Made by a program: the position numbers and the translations under genes. DNA of 64,000 nucleotides from Acanthosoma haemorrhoidale (Eukaryota > Arthropoda > Insecta > Hemiptera > Acanthosomatidae): NCBI GenBank assembly GCA_930367205.1, contig CAKNEZ010000003.1, forward strand, positions 930,001 to 994,000, read 5' to 3'. The notes beneath the pieces were generated by a model. It ran no database searches. It was not told the origin of the DNA and was given only the letters and a program-made list of their open reading frames with translations. This document shows, piece after piece, positions 11,484 to 25,827 of the stretch. How positions within the stretch are numbered: position 1 is the first letter of the stretch; every line of letters begins with the position of its first letter.

Positions 11484-13970
11484 ATACTACATTTGTATCC
11501 CTCGGGTTTTAATAGCAGCGGAATTCACTAGTAATCTCCAATTTTTAATTAAACCATAAAATTAAGTAAATCCGTAACTATTCATAAAAAACCTAATATT
11601 ATTGACGGTTCCTATATTTTATAACAAGGTGATATTAATTTCAAGGAAAATTCACTCCTAAAAATTCACATAGACCAATTATTGGAGAATTTCATGGATA
11701 CTACATCTGTTCAACCATCAGGTTTTAATAGCAGTAAACTGACTAGTAATCCCTCTTTTTTATTAGTACATAGAATTAAGGCCATCTGTAACTAATCACA
11801 AAAAGCTAATATCTATGACGATTTATATATTTTTTAGGAAATTGATATGATTTTCAAGATAAATTTACGCATGAACTTAAAAGCAGGAATAGTTCACGTA
11901 TACTACATTTGTATCCCTCGGGTTTTAATAGCAGTTAAATTCACTAGTAATCCCCGATTTTTCATTAGTCGATAAAATTAAGTAAATCTGACTATTTACA
12001 AAAAAACTAATATTATTCACGGTTCCTATATTTTATACCAAGGTGATATCAATTTCAAGGAAAATACACTCATAAAAATTCACATAGACCAATTATTGGA
12101 GAATTTCACGGATACTACATTTGTTCAACCATCAGGTTTTATTAGCAGTAAACTGACTAGTAATCCCTCTTTTTTATTAGTACATAGAATTAAGGCGATC
12201 TGTAACTAATCACAAAAAACTAATATCTATGAAGATTTATATATTTTTTAGGAAAGTGATATTAATTTCAAGATAAATTTACAAATAAACTTACAAGCAG
12301 GAATAGTTCACGTATACTACATTTGTATCCCTCGGGTTTTAATAGCAGTTAAATTCACTAGTAATCCCTGATTTTTTATTAGTCGATAAAATTAAGTAAA
12401 TCTGACTATTCCCAAAAAAACTAATATTATTCACGGTTCCTATATTTTATAACAAGGTGATATCAAATTCAAGGAAAATTCACTCATAAAAATTCACATA
12501 GACCAATTATTGGAGAATTTCACGGATACTACATTTGTTCAACCATCAGGTTTTATTAGCAGTAAACTGACTAGTAATCTCTCTTTTTATTAGTACATAG
12601 AATTAAGGCGATCTGTAACTAATCACAAAAAACTAATATCTATGAAGATTTATATATTTTTTAGGAAAGTGATATTAATTTCAAGATAAATTTACAAATA
12701 AACTTACAAGCAGGAATAGTTCACGTATACTACATTTGTATCCCTCGGGTTTTAATAGCAGCGGAATTCACTAGTAATCTCCAATTTTTAATTAAACCAT
12801 AAAATTAAGTAAATCCGTAACTATTCATAAAAAACCTAATATTATTGACGGTTCCTATATTTTATAACAAGGTGATATTAATTTCAAGGAAAATTCACTC
12901 CTAAAAATTCACATAGACCAATTATTGGAGAATTTCATGGATACTACATCTGTTCAACCATCAGGTTTTAATAGCAGTAAACTGACTAGTAATCCCTCTT
13001 TTTTATTAGTACATAGAATTAAGGCCATCTGTAACTAATCACAAAAAGCTTATATCTATGACGATTTATATATTTTTTAGGAAATTGATATGATTTTCAA
13101 GATAAATTTACAAATGAACTTAAAAGCAGGAATAGTTCACGTATACTACATTTGTATCCCTCGGGTTTTAATAGCAGTTAAATTCACTAGTAATCCCCGA
13201 TTTTTTAATAGTCGATAAAATTAAGTATATCTGACTATTCACAAAAAAACTAATATTATTCACGGTTCCTATATTTTATAACAAGGTGATATCAATTTCA
13301 AGGAAAATACACTCATTAAAATTCACATAGACCAATTATTGGAGAATTTCACGGATACTACATTTGTTCAACCATCAGGTTTTATTAGCAGTAAACTGAC
13401 TAGTAATCCCTCTTTTTTATTAGTACATAGAATTAAGGCGATCTGTAACTAATCACAAAAAACTAATATCTATGAAGATTTATATATTTTTTAGGAAAGT
13501 GATATTAATTTCAAGATAAATTTACAAATAAACTTACAAGCAGGAATAGTTCACGTATACTACATTTGTATCCCTCGGGTTTTAATAGCAGTTAAATTCA
13601 CTAGTAATCCCTGATTTTTTATTAGTCGATAAAATTAAGTAAATCTGACTATTCCCAAAAAAACTAATATTATTCACGGTTCCTATATTTTATAACAAGG
13701 TGATATCAAATTCAAGGAAAATTCACTCATAAAAATTCACATAGACCAATTATTGGAGAATTTCACGGATACTACATTTGTTCAACCATCAGGTTTTATT
13801 AGCAGTAAACTGACTAGTAATCCATCTTTTTTATTAATACATAGAATTAAGGCGATCTGTAACTAATCACAAAAAGCTAATATCTATGACGATTTATATA
13901 TTTTTTAGGAAAGTGATATGATTTTCAAGATAAATTTACGCATGAACTTAAAAGCAGGAATAGTCCACGT
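11484..13970 (+). repeat. Trimer repeated twice (~1243 bp)
   Basis: Unit starts are 11484, 11900, 12314, then 12727, 13143, 13557 (416-414-413 and 416-414-414 bp). First members share agcagcgg and catggatac; third members share ccctgatttttt, attcccaaaa and tatcaaattcaagg. The middle members differ: 11900 has tttttcattagtcg and ttataccaagg, while 13143 has ttttttaatagtcg and tcattaaaattc. That suggests replacement of the middle unit after the trimer was duplicated. Unit 11071, just to the left, resembles 13143. Confidence 0.7.
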
Positions 13971-15984
13971 ATACTACATTTGTATCCCTGCGGTTTTAAT
14001 AGCAGTTAAATCCACTAGTAATCCCCGATTTTTTATTAGTCGATAAAATTAAGTAAATCTGACTATTCACAAAAAAACTAATATTATTCACGGTTCCTAT
14101 ATTTTATAACAAGGTGATATCAATTTCAAGGAAAATTTACATAGACCAATTATTGGAGAATTTCACGGATACTACATTTGTTTAACCATCAGGTTTTTTT
14201 AGCAGTAAACTGACTAGTAATCCATCTTTTTTATTAATACATAGAATTAAGGCGATCTGTAACTAATCACAAAAAGCTTATATCTATGACGATTTATATA
14301 TTTTTTAGGAAAGTGATATGATTTTCAAGATAAATTTACAAATGAACTTAAAAGCAGGAATAGTTCACGTATACTACATTTGTATCCCTCGGGTTTTAAT
14401 AGCAGTTAAATTCACTAGTAATCCCCGATTTTTTATTAGTCGATAAAATTAAGTAAATCTGACTATTCCCAAAAAAACTAATATTATTCACGGTTCCTAT
14501 ATTTTATAACAAGGTGATATCAAATTAAAGGAAAATTTACATAGACCAATTATTGGAGAATTTCACGGATACTACATTTGTTTAACCATCAGGTTTTTTT
14601 AGCAGTAAACTGACTAGTAATCCATCTTTTTTATTAGTACATAGAATTAAGGCGATCTGTAACTAATCACAAAAAACTAATATCTATGAAGATTTATATA
14701 TTTTTTAGGAAAGTGATATTAATTTCAAGATAAATTTACAAATAAACTTACAAGCAGGAATAGTTCACGTATACTACATTTGTATCCCTGTGGTTTTAAT
14801 AGCAGTTAAATTCACTAGTAATCCCCGATTTTTTATTAGTCGATAAAATTAAGTAAATCTGACTATTCCCAAAAAAACTAATATTATTCACGGTTCCTAT
14901 ATTTTATAACAAGGTGATATTAATTTCAAGGAAAATTTACATAGACCAATTATTGGAGAATTTCACGGATACTACATTTGTTTAACCATCAGGTTTTTTT
15001 AGCAGTAAACTGACTAGTAATACATCTTTTTTATTAATACATAGAATTAAGGCGATCTGTAACTAATCACAAAAAGCTTATATCTATGACGATTTATATA
15101 TTTTTTAGGAAAGTGATATGATTTTCAAGATAAATTTACAAATGAACTTAAAAGCAGGAATAAGTCACGTATACTACATTTGTATCCCTCGGGTTTTAAT
15201 AGCAGTGGAATTTACTAGTAATCCCCGATTTTTTAATAGTCGATAAAATTAAGTATATCTGACTATTCACAAAAAAACTAATATTATTCACGGTTCCTAT
15301 ATTTTATAACAAGGTGATATCAATTTCAAGGAAAATACACTCATAAAAATTCACATAGACCAATTATTGGAGAATTTCACGGATACTACATTTGTTCAAC
15401 CATCAGGTTTTATTAGCAGTAAACTGACTAGTAATCCCTCTTTTTTATTAGTACATAGAATTAAGGCGATCTGTAACTAATCACAAAAAACTAATATCTA
15501 TGAAGATTTATATATTTTTTAGGAAAGTGATATTAATTTCAAGATAAATTTACATATAAACTTACAAGCAGGAATAGTTCACGTATACTTCATTTGTATC
15601 CCTCGGGTTTTAATAGCAGTTAAATTCACTATTAATCCCCGATTTTTTATTAGTCGATAAAATTAAGTATATCTGACTATTCACAAAAAAACTAATATTA
15701 TTCACGGTTCCTATATTTTATAACAAGGTGATATCAATTTCAAGGAAAATTTACATAGACCAATTATTGGAGAATTTCACGGATACAACATTTGTTTAAC
15801 CATCAGGTTTTTTTAGCAGTAAACTGACTAGTAATCCCTCTTTTTTATAAGTACATAGAATTAAGGCTATCTGTAACTAATCACAAAAAGCTAATATCTA
15901 TGACGATTTATATATTTTTTAGGAAAGTGATATGATTTTCAAGATAAATTTACAAATGAACTTAAAAGCAGGAATAAGTCACGT
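13971..15984 (+). repeat. Satellite units leading into the tetramer region
   Basis: Unit starts are 13971, 14371, 14771, 15171 and 15585 (400, 400, 400, 414 and 400 bp). Three short units in a row all carry the aaaatttacatag form of the 14-bp deletion. The pair 15171 + 15585 (aataagtcac unit, then cactattaatcc unit, 814 bp) is the same dimer that opens each tetramer further right. Unit 15585 starts atacttcat, a private change in the usual atactacat. Confidence 0.75.
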
Positions 15985-17626
15985 ATACTACATTTGTATC
16001 CCTCGGGTTTTAATAGCAGTGGAATTTACTAGTAATCCCCGATTTTTTAATAGTCGATAAAATTAAGTATATCTGACTATTCACAAAAAAACTAATATTA
16101 TTCACGGTTCCTATATTTTATAACAAGGTGATATCAATTTCAAGGAAAATACACTCATAAAAATTCACATAGACCAATTATTGGAGAATTTCACGGATAC
16201 TACATTTGTTCAACCATCAGGTTTTATTAGCAGTAAACTGACTAGTAATCTCTCTTTTTATTAGTACATAGAATTAAGGCGATCTGTAACTAATCACAAA
16301 AAACTAATATCTATGAAGATTTATATATTTTTTAGGAAAGTGATATTAATTTCAAGATAAATTTACGCATGAACTTAAAAGCAGGAATAGTCCACGTATA
16401 CTACATTTGTATCCCTCGGGTTTTAATAGCAGTTAAATTCACTATTAATCCCCGATTTTTTATTAGTCGATAAAATTAAGTATATCTGACTATTGACAAA
16501 AAAACTAATATTATTCACGGTTCCTATTTTTTATAACAAGGTGATATCAATTTCAAGGAAAATTTACATAGACCAATTATTGGAGAATTTCACGGATACT
16601 ACATTTGTTTAACCATCAGGTTTTTTTAGCAGTAAACTGACTAGTAATCCATCTTTTTTATTAATACATAGAATTAAGGCGATCTGTAACTAATCACAAA
16701 AAGCTTATATCTATGACGATTTATATATTTTTTAGGAAAGTGATATGATTTTCAAGATAAATTTACGCATAAACTTAAAAGCAGGAATAGTTCACGTATA
16801 CTACATTTGTATCCCTCGGGTTTTAATAGCAGTTAAATTCACTAGTAATCCCCGATTTTTTATTAGTCGATAAAATTAAGTAAATCCGACTATTCACAAA
16901 AAAACTAATATTATTCACGGTTCCTATATTTTATAACAAGGTGATATCAATTTCAAGGAAAATTCACTCATAAAAATTCACATAGACCAATTATTGGAGA
17001 ATTTCACGGATACTACATTTGTTTAACCATTAGGTTTTAATAGCAGTAAACTGACTAGTAATCCCTCTTTTTTATTAGTACATAAAATTAAGGCGATCTG
17101 TACTAATCACAAAAAACTAATATCTATGAAGATTTATATATTTTTTAGGAAAGTGGTATAATTTTGAAGATAAATTTACACATGAACTTAAAAGCAGGAA
17201 TAGTTCACGTATACTATATTTGTATCCCTCGGGTTTTAATAGCAGTGGAATTTACTAGTAATCCCCAATTTTTTATTAAACCATAAAATTAAGTAAATCC
17301 GTAACTATTCATAAAAAAACTAATATTATTGACGGTTCCTATATTTTATAACAAGGTGATATTTATTTCAAGGAAAATTCACTCATAAAAATTCACATAG
17401 ACCAATTATTGGAGAATTTCACGGATACTACATTTGTTCAACCATCAGGTTTTAATAGCAGTAAACTGACTAGTAATCCCTCTTTTTTATAAGTACATAG
17501 AATTAAGGCCATCTGTAACTAATCACAAAAAGCTAATATCTATGACGATTTATATATTTTTTAGGAAAGTGTTATGATTTTCAAGATAAATTTACAAATG
17601 AACTTAAAAGCAGGAATAAGTCACGT
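15985..17626 (+). repeat. Tetrameric HOR, isolated copy (1642 bp)
   Basis: Unit starts are 15985, 16398, 16798 and 17211 (413, 400, 413 and 416 bp). The four members are: M1 with aataagtcac and aaaatacactcat; M2 with cactattaatcc and aaaatttacatag; M3 with cgcataaac at its entry and gtactaatc in the B half; M4 with atactatatttg and tatttatttcaagg, preceded by gtggtataattttgaag. The same order recurs 8.2 kb to the right at 24186, with 15985 and 24186 being 8201 bp apart. Confidence 0.85.
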
Positions 17627-19667
17627 ATACTACATTTGTATCCCTCGGGTTTTAATAGCAGTGGAATTTACTAGTAATCCCCGATTTTTTAATAGTCGAT
17701 AAAATTAAGTATATCTGACTATTCACAAAAAAACTAATATTATTCACGGTTCCTATATTTTATAACAAGGTGATATCAATTTCAAGGAAAATACACTCAT
17801 AAAAATTCACATAGACCAATTATTGGAGAATTTCACGGATACTACATTTGTTCAACCATCAGGTTTTATTAGCAGTAAACTGACTAGTAATCCCTCTTTT
17901 TTGTTATTACATAGAATTAAGGCGATCTGTAACTAATCACAAAAAACTAATATCTATGAAGATTTATATATTTTTTAGGAAAGTGATATTAATTTCAAGA
18001 TAAATTTACAAATAAACTTACAAGCAGGAATAGTTCACGTATACTACATTTGTATCCCTCGGGTTTTAATAGCAGTTAAATTCACTATTAATCCCCGATT
18101 TTTTATTAGTCGATAAAATTAAGTATATCTGACTATTCACAAAAAAACTAATATTATTCACGGTTCCTATTTTTTATAACAAGGTGATATCAATTTCAAG
18201 GAAAATTTACATAGACCAATTATTGGAGAATTTCACGGATACTACATTTGTTTAACCATCAGGTTTTTTTAGCAGTAAACTGACTAGTAATCCCTCTTTT
18301 TTATAAGTACATAGAATTAAGGCCATCTGTAACTAATCACAAAAAGCTAATATCTATGACGATTTATATATTTTTTAGGAAAGTGATATGATTTTCAAGA
18401 TAAATTTACAAATGAACTTAAAAGCAGGAATAAGTCACGTATACTACATTTGTATCCCTCGGGTTTTAATAGCAGTGGAATTTACTAGTAATCTCCGATT
18501 TTTTAATAGTCGATAAAATTAAGTATATCTGACTATTCACAAAAAAACTAATATTATTCACGGTTCCTATATTTTATGACAAGGTGATATCAATTTCAAG
18601 GAAAATACACTCATAAAAATTCACATAGACCAATTATTGGAGAATTTCACGGATACTACATTTGTTCAACCATCAGGTTTTATTAGCAGTAAACTGACTA
18701 GTAATCTCTCTTTTTATTAGTACATAGAATTAAGGCGATCTGTAACTAATCACAAAAAACTAATATCTATGAAGATTTATATATTTTTTAGGAAAGTGAT
18801 ATTAATTTAAAGATAAATTTACAAATAAACTTACAAGCAGGAATAGTTCACGTATACTACATTTGTATCCCTCGGGTTTTAATAGCAGTTAAATTCACTA
18901 TTAATCCCCGATTTTTTATTAGTCGATAAAATTAAGTATATCTGACTATTGACAAAAAAACTAATATTATTCATGGTTCCTATTTTTTATAACAAGGTGA
19001 TATCAATTTCAAGGAAAATTTACATAGACCAATTATTGGAGAATTTCACGGATACTACATTTGTTTAACCATCAGGTTTTTTTAGCAGTAAACTGACTAG
19101 TAATCCATCTTTTTTATTAATACATAGAATTAAAGCGATCTGTAACTAATCACAAAAAGCTAATATCTATGACGATTTATATATTTTTTAGGAAAGTGAT
19201 ATGATTTTCAAGATAAATTTACGCATGAACTTAAAAGCAGGAATAGTTCACGTATACTACATTTGTATCCCTCGGGTTTTAATAGCAGTTAAATTCACTA
19301 GTAATCCCCGATTTTTCATTAGTCGATAAAATTAAGTAAATCTGACTATTTACAAAAAAACTAATATTATTCACGGTTCCTATATTTAATACCAAGGTGA
19401 TATCAATTTCAAGGAAAATACACTCATAAAAATTCAAATAGACCAATTATTGAAGAATTTCACAGATACTACATTTGTTTAACCATTAGGTTTAAATAGC
19501 AGTAAACTGACTAGTAATCCCTCTTTTTTATTAGTACATAGAATTAAGGCGATCTGTAACTAATCACAAAAATTTAATATCTATGACGATTTATATATTT
19601 TTTAGGAAATTGATATGATTTTCAAGATAAATTTACGCATGAACTTAAAAGCAGGAATAGTTCACGT
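17627..19667 (+). repeat. M1-M2 dimers plus one related unit
   Basis: Unit starts are 17627, 18041, 18441, 18854 and 19254. 17627 + 18041 and 18441 + 18854 are two copies of the M1-M2 dimer (814 and 813 bp), without M3 or M4. Unit 19254 is a 414-bp unit with tttttcattagtcg and aataccaagg, similar to 11900. Confidence 0.75.
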
Positions 19668-19762
19668 ATACTACATTTGTATCCCTCGGGTTTTAATAGC
19701 AGTTAAATTCACTATTAATCCCCGATTTTTTATTAGTCGATAAAATTAAGTATATCTGACTA

Positions 19763-19963
19763 TTGACAAAAAAACTAATATTATTCACGGTTCCTATTTT
19801 TTATAACAAGGTGATATCAATTTCAAGGAAAATTTACATAGACCAATTATTGGAGAATTTCACGGATACTACATTTGTTTCCCCATCAGGTTTTTTTAGC
19901 AGTAAACTGACTAGTAATCCATCTTTTTTATTAATACACAGAATTAAGGCGATCTGTAACTAA
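19763..19963 (+). other. Stop-free stretch inside a satellite unit, probably not a gene
   Basis: A 66-codon open frame starts at a TTG (in tattgac) and ends at the TAA of gtaactaatc. It exists only because this unit combines three things: tattgac instead of the common tattcac, the 14-bp deletion that brings two frames into phase, and a private change of TAA to TCC (tttgtttcccc versus tttgtttaacc). It crosses from an A half into a B half. There is no ATG start, and I recognise no protein family, signal or motif in the translation. The matching frame in copies 1 and 2 at 4537 and 6581 is closed by TAA. Confidence 0.85.
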
Positions 19964-20932
19964 TCACAAAAATTTAATATCTATGACGATTTATATATTT
20001 TTTAGGAAATTGATATGATTTTCAAGATAAATTTACGAATGAACTTAAAAGCAGGAATAGTCCACGTATACTACATTTGTATCCCTGTGGTTTTAATAGC
20101 AGTTAAATCCACTAGTAATCCCCCATTTTTTATTAGTCGATAAAATTAAGTAAATCTGACTATTCACAAAAAAACTAATATTATTCACGGTTCCTATATT
20201 TTATAACAAGGTGATATCAATTTCAAGGAAAATTCACTCATAAAAATTCACATAGACCAATTATCGGAGAATTTCACGGATACTACATTTGTTTAACCAT
20301 TAGGTTTTAATAGCAGTAAACTGACTAGTAATCCCTCTCTTTTATTAGTACATAGAATTACGGCAATCTGTAACAAATTACAAAAAACTAATATCTATGA
20401 AGATTTATATATTTTTTAGTAAAGTGATATTAATTTCAAGATAAATTTACAAATAAACTTACAAGCAGGAATAGTTCACGTATACTACATTTGTATCCCT
20501 CGGGTTTTAATAGCAGTTAAATTCACTAGTAATCACCGATTTTTTATTAGTCGATAAAATTAAGTATATCTGACTATTTACAAAAAAACTAATATTATTC
20601 ACGGTTCCTATATTTTATAACAAGGTGATATCAATTTCAAGGTAAATTCACATTGACCAATTATTGGAGAATTTCCCAGATACTACATTTGTTTAACGTT
20701 CAGGTTTTAAAAGCAGTAAACTGACTAGTAATCCCTCTTTTTTAATATTACATAGAAATAAGGCGATCTGTAACTAATCACAAAAAGCTTATATCTATGA
20801 CGAATTATATATTTTTTAGGAATGTGATATTAATTTCAAGATAAATTTACAAATGAACTTACAAGCAGGAATAGTTCACGTATACTACGTTTGTATCCCT
20901 CGGGTTTTAATAGCAGTGGAATTCACTAGTAA

Positions 20933-21193
20933 TCTCCAATTTTTCATTATACCATAAAATTAAGTAAATCCGTAACTATTCACAAAAAACCTAATATTAT
21001 TGACGGTTCCTATATTTTACAACAAGGTGATATTAATTTCAAGGAAAATTCACTTATAAAAATTCACATAGACCAATTATTGGAGAATTTCACGGATACT
21101 ACATTTGTTCAACCATCAGGTTTTAATAGCAATAAACTGACTAGTAATCCCTCTTTTTTATTAGTACATAGAATTAAGGCCATCTGTAACTAA
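20933..21193 (+). other. 86-codon stop-free frame without ATG, copy 3
   Basis: This is the third counterpart of 2526-2786, in unit 20882. It remains open to the TAA at 21191-21193 with no in-frame ATG. The related unit at 5751 is closed by gtttaacc. Confidence 0.6.
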
Positions 21194-21297
21194 TCACAAA
21201 AAGCTAATATCTATGACGATTTATATATTTTTTAGGAAAGTCGTATAATATTCAAGATAAATTTACAAATGAACTTACAAGCAGGAATAGTTCACGT

Positions 21298-24185
21298 ATA
21301 CTACGTTTGTATCCCTCGGGTTTTAATAGCAGTGGAATTCACTAGTAATCTCCAATTTTTAATTAAACCATAAAATTAAGTAAATCCGTAACTATTCACA
21401 AAAAACCTAATATTATTGACGGTTCCTATATTTTACAACAAGGTGATATTAATTTCAAGGAAAATTCACTCATAAAAATTCACATAGACCAATTATTGGA
21501 GAATTTCACGGATACTACATTTGTTCAACCATCAGGTTTTAATAGCAGTAAACTGACTAGTAATCCCTCTTTTTTATTAGTACATAGAATTACGGCAATC
21601 TGTAACAAATCACAAAAAACTAATATCTATGAAGATTTATATATTTTTTAGGAAAGTGATATTAATTTCAAGATAAATTTACGCATGAACTTAAAAGCAG
21701 GAATAGTTCACGTATACTACATTTGTATCCCTCGGGTTTTAATAGCAGTTAAATTCACTAGTAATCACCGATTTTTTATTAGTCGATAAAATTAAGTAAA
21801 TCTGACTATTTACAAAAAAACTAATATTATTCACGGTTCCTATATTTTATAACAAGGTGATATCAATTTCAAGGAAAATACACTCATAAAAATTCACATA
21901 GACCAATTATTGGAGAATTTCACGGATACTACATTTGTTCAACCATCAGGTTTTAATAGCAGTAAACTGACTAGTAATCCCTCTTTTTTATAAGTACATA
22001 GAATTAAGGCCATCTGTAACTAATCACAAAAAGCTAATATCTATGACGATTTATATATTTTTTAGGAAAGTGATATGATTTTCAAGATAAATTTACAAAT
22101 GAACTTAAAAGCAGGAATAAGTCACGTATACTACATTTGTATCCCTCGGGTTATAATAGCAGTGGAATTTACTAGTAATCCCCGATTTTTTAATAGTCGA
22201 TAAAATTAAGTATATCTGACTATTCACAAAAAAACTAATATTATTCACGGTTCCTATATTTTATAACAAGGTGATATCAATTTCAAGGAAAATACACTCA
22301 TAAAAATTCACATAGACCAATTATTGGAGAATTTCACGGATACTACATTTGTTCAACCATCAGGTTTTATTAGCAGTAAACTGACTAGTAATCCCTCTTT
22401 TTTATTAGTACATAGAATTAAGGCGATCTGTAACTAATCACAAAAAACTAATATCTATGAAGATTTATATATTTTTTAGGAAAGTGATATGATTTTCAAG
22501 ATAAATTTACGAATGAACTTAAAAGCAGGAATCCTCCACGTATACTACATTTGTATCCCTGTGGTTTTAATAGCAGTTAAATCCACTAGTAATCCCCCAT
22601 TTTTTATTAGTCGATAAAATTAAGTAAATCTGACTATTCACAAAAAAACTAATATTATTCACGGTTCCTATATTTTATAACAAGGTGATATCAAATTCAA
22701 GGAAAATTCACTCATAAAAATTCACATAGACCAATTATTGGAGAATTTCACGGATACTACATTTGTTCAACCATCAGGTTTTATTAGCAGTAAACTGACT
22801 AGTAATCCATCTTTTTTATTAATACATAGAATTAAGGCGATATGTAACTAATCACAAAAAGCTAATATTTATGACGATTTATATATTTTTTAGGAAAGTG
22901 ATATGATTTTCAAGATAAATTTACGAATGAACTTAAAAGCAGGAATAGTCCACGTATACTACATTTGTATCCCTGTGGTTTTAATAGCAGTTAAATCCAC
23001 TAGTAATCCCCCATTTTTTATTAGTCGATAAAATTAAGTAAATCTGACTATTCACAAAAAAACTAATATTATTCACGGTTCCTATATTTTATAACAAGGT
23101 GATATCAAATTCAAGGAAAATTCACTCATAAAAATTCACATAGACCAATTATTGGAGAATTTCACGGATACTACATTCGTTCAACCATCAGGTTTTATTA
23201 GCAGTAAACTGACTAGTAATCCATCTTTTTTATTAATACATAGAATTAAGGCGATCTGTAACTAATCACAAAAAGCTAATATCTATGACGATTTATTTAT
23301 TTTTTAGGAAAGTGATATGATTTTCAAGATAAATTTACGCATGAACTTAAAAGCAGGAATAGTCCACGTATACTACATTTGTATCCCTGCGGTTTTAATA
23401 GCAGTTAAATCCACTAGTAATCCCCGATTTTTTATTAGTCGATAAAATTAAGTAAATCTGACTATTCACAAAAAAACTAATATTATTCACGGTTCCTATA
23501 TTTTATAACAAGGTGATATCAATTTCAAGGAAAATTTACATAGACCAATTATTGGAGAATTTCACGGATACTACATTTGTTCAACCATCAGGTTTTATTA
23601 GCAGTAAACTGACTAGTAATCCATCTTTTTTATTAATACATAGAATTAAGGCGATCTGTAACTAATCACGAAAAGCTAATATCTATGAAGATTTATATAT
23701 TTTTTAGGAAAGTGATATGATTTTGAAGATAAATTTACACATGAACTTAAAAGCAGGAATAGTTCACGTATACTATATTTGTATCCCTCGGGTTTTAATA
23801 GCAGTGGAATTTACTAGTAATCCCCAATTTTTTATTAAACCATAAAATTAAGTAAATCCGTAACTATTCATAAAAAAACTAATATTATTGACGGTTCCTA
23901 TATTTTATAACAAGGTGATATTTATTTCAAGGAAAATTCACTCATAAAAATTCACATAGACCAATTATTGGAGAATTTCACGGATACTACATTTGTTCAA
24001 CCATCAGGTTTTAATAGCAGTAAACTGACTAGTAATCCCTCTTTTTTATAAGTACATAGAATTAAGGCCATCTGTAACTAATCACAAAAAGCTAATATCT
24101 ATGACGATTTATATATTTTTTAGGAAAGTGATATGATTTTCAAGATAAATTTACAAATGAACTTAAAAGCAGGAATAAGTCACGT
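21298..24185 (+). repeat. Mixed units with a tandem pair at 22542/22956
   Basis: Unit starts are 21298, 21714, 22128, 22542, 22956, 23370 and 23770. Units 22542 and 22956 (414 bp each) look like a recent single-unit duplication: both have cctgtggtttt, taatccccca, tatcaaattcaagg and ttattagcag. Unit 22542 is entered through the private aggaatcctccacg instead of aggaatagtccacg. Unit 23770 is an M4-type unit and leads into the tetramers. Confidence 0.75.
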
Positions 24186-25827
24186 ATACTACATTTGTAT
24201 CCCTCGGGTTTTAATAGCAGTGGAATTTACTAGTAATCTCCGATTTTTTAATAGTCGATAAAATTAAGTATATCTGACTATTCACAAAAAAACTAATATT
24301 ATTCACGGTTCCTATATTTTATAACAAGGTGATATCAATTTCAAGGAAAATACACTCATAAAAATTCACATAGACCAATTATTGGAGAATTTCACGGATA
24401 CTACATTTGTTCAACCATCAGGTTTTATTAGCAGTAAACTGACTAGTAATCTCTCTTTTTATTAGTACATAGAATTAAGGCGATCTGTAACTAATCACAA
24501 AAAACTAATATCTATGAAGATTTATATATTTTTTAGGAAAGTGATATTAATTTCAAGATAAATTTACAAATAAACTTACAAGCAGGAATAGTTCACGTAT
24601 ACTACATTTGTATCCCTCGGGTTTTAATAGCAGTTAAATTCACTATTAATCCCCGATTTTTTATTAGTCGATAAAATTAAGTATATCTGACTATTGACAA
24701 AAAAACTAATATTATTCACGGTTCCTATTTTTTATAACAAGGTGATATCAATTTCAAGGAAAATTTACATAGACCAATTATTGGAGAATTTCACGGATAC
24801 TACATTTGTTTAACCATCAGGTTTTTTTAGCAGTAAACTGACTAGTAATCCATCTTTTTTATTAATACATAGAATTAAGGCGATCTGTAACTAATCACAA
24901 AAAGCTTATATCTATGACGATTTATATATTTTTTAGGAAAGTGATATGATTTTCAAGATAAATTTACGCATAAACTTAAAAGCAGGAATAGTTCACGTAT
25001 ACTACATTTGTATCCCTCGGGTTTTAATAGCAGTTAAATTCACTAGTAATCCCCGATTTTTTATTAGTCGATAAAATTAGGTAAATCTGACTATTCACAA
25101 AAAAACTAATATTATTCACGGTTCCTATATTTTATAACAAGGTGATATCAATTTCAAGGAAAATTCACTTATAAAAATTCACATAGACCAATTATTGGAG
25201 AATTTCACGGATACTACATTTGTTTAACCATTAGGTTTTAATAGCAGTAAACTGACTAGTAATCCCTCTTTTTTATTATTACATAGAATTAAGGCGATCT
25301 GTACTAATCACAAAAAACTAATATCTATGAAGATTTATATATTTTTTAGGAAAGTGGTATAATTTTGAAGATAAATTTACACATGAACTTAAAAGCAGGA
25401 ATAGTTCACGTATACTATATTTGTATCCCTCGGGTTTTAATAGCAGTAGAATTTACTAGTAATCCCCAATTTTTTATTAAACCATAAAATTAAGTAAATC
25501 CGTAACTATTCATAAAAAAACTAATATTATTGACGGTTCCTATATTTTATAACAAGGTGATATTTATTTCAAGGAAAATTCACTCATAAAAATTCACATA
25601 GACCAATTATTGGAGAATTTCACGGATACTACATTTGTTCAACCATCAGGTTTTAATAGCAGTAAACTGACTAGTAATCCCTCTTTTTTATAAGTACATA
25701 GAATTAAGGCCATCTGTAACTAATCACAAAAAGCTAATATCTATGACGATTTATATATTTTTTAGGAAAGTGATATGATTTTCAAGATAAATTTACAAAT
25801 GAACTTAAAAGCAGGAATAAGTCACGT
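24186..25827 (+). repeat. Tetrameric HOR, tandem copy 1 (1642 bp)
   Basis: Unit starts are 24186, 24599, 24999 and 25412 (413, 400, 413 and 416 bp), in the order M1-M2-M3-M4 defined at 15985. It shares the shortened T run in M1 (aatctctctttttattag) with the distant copy at 15985, while the next two tandem copies do not have it. This copy may therefore be closer to the distant one than to its neighbours. Confidence 0.87.

Larger units (their letters stand above)
19668..21297 (+). repeat. Four-unit segment, copy 3 of 3
   Basis: Unit starts are 19668, 20068, 20482 and 20882 (400, 414, 400 and 416 bp). Each unit lies exactly 15131 bp right of its counterpart at 4537, 4937, 5351 and 5751, and shares the same diagnostic sites, including cccagatac with gtttaacgttcagg and cgtttgt with tttcattatacc. 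Private changes include tttgtttccccatcagg in unit 19668, where copies 1 and 2 have tttgtttaacc or tttgtttaact. Confidence 0.87.

Noticed and set aside
19763..19963. 66-codon open frame as a gene
   Set aside because: It starts with TTG, lies inside a satellite unit, depends on a private TAA-to-TCC change plus a 14-bp deletion, and is closed by TAA in the two sister units at 4537 and 6581.
15985..25827. Assembly duplication as the cause of the distant HOR copies
   Set aside because: The copies carry private variants, so they are not simple duplicates of the same reads. Mis-ordering cannot be fully excluded without reads.
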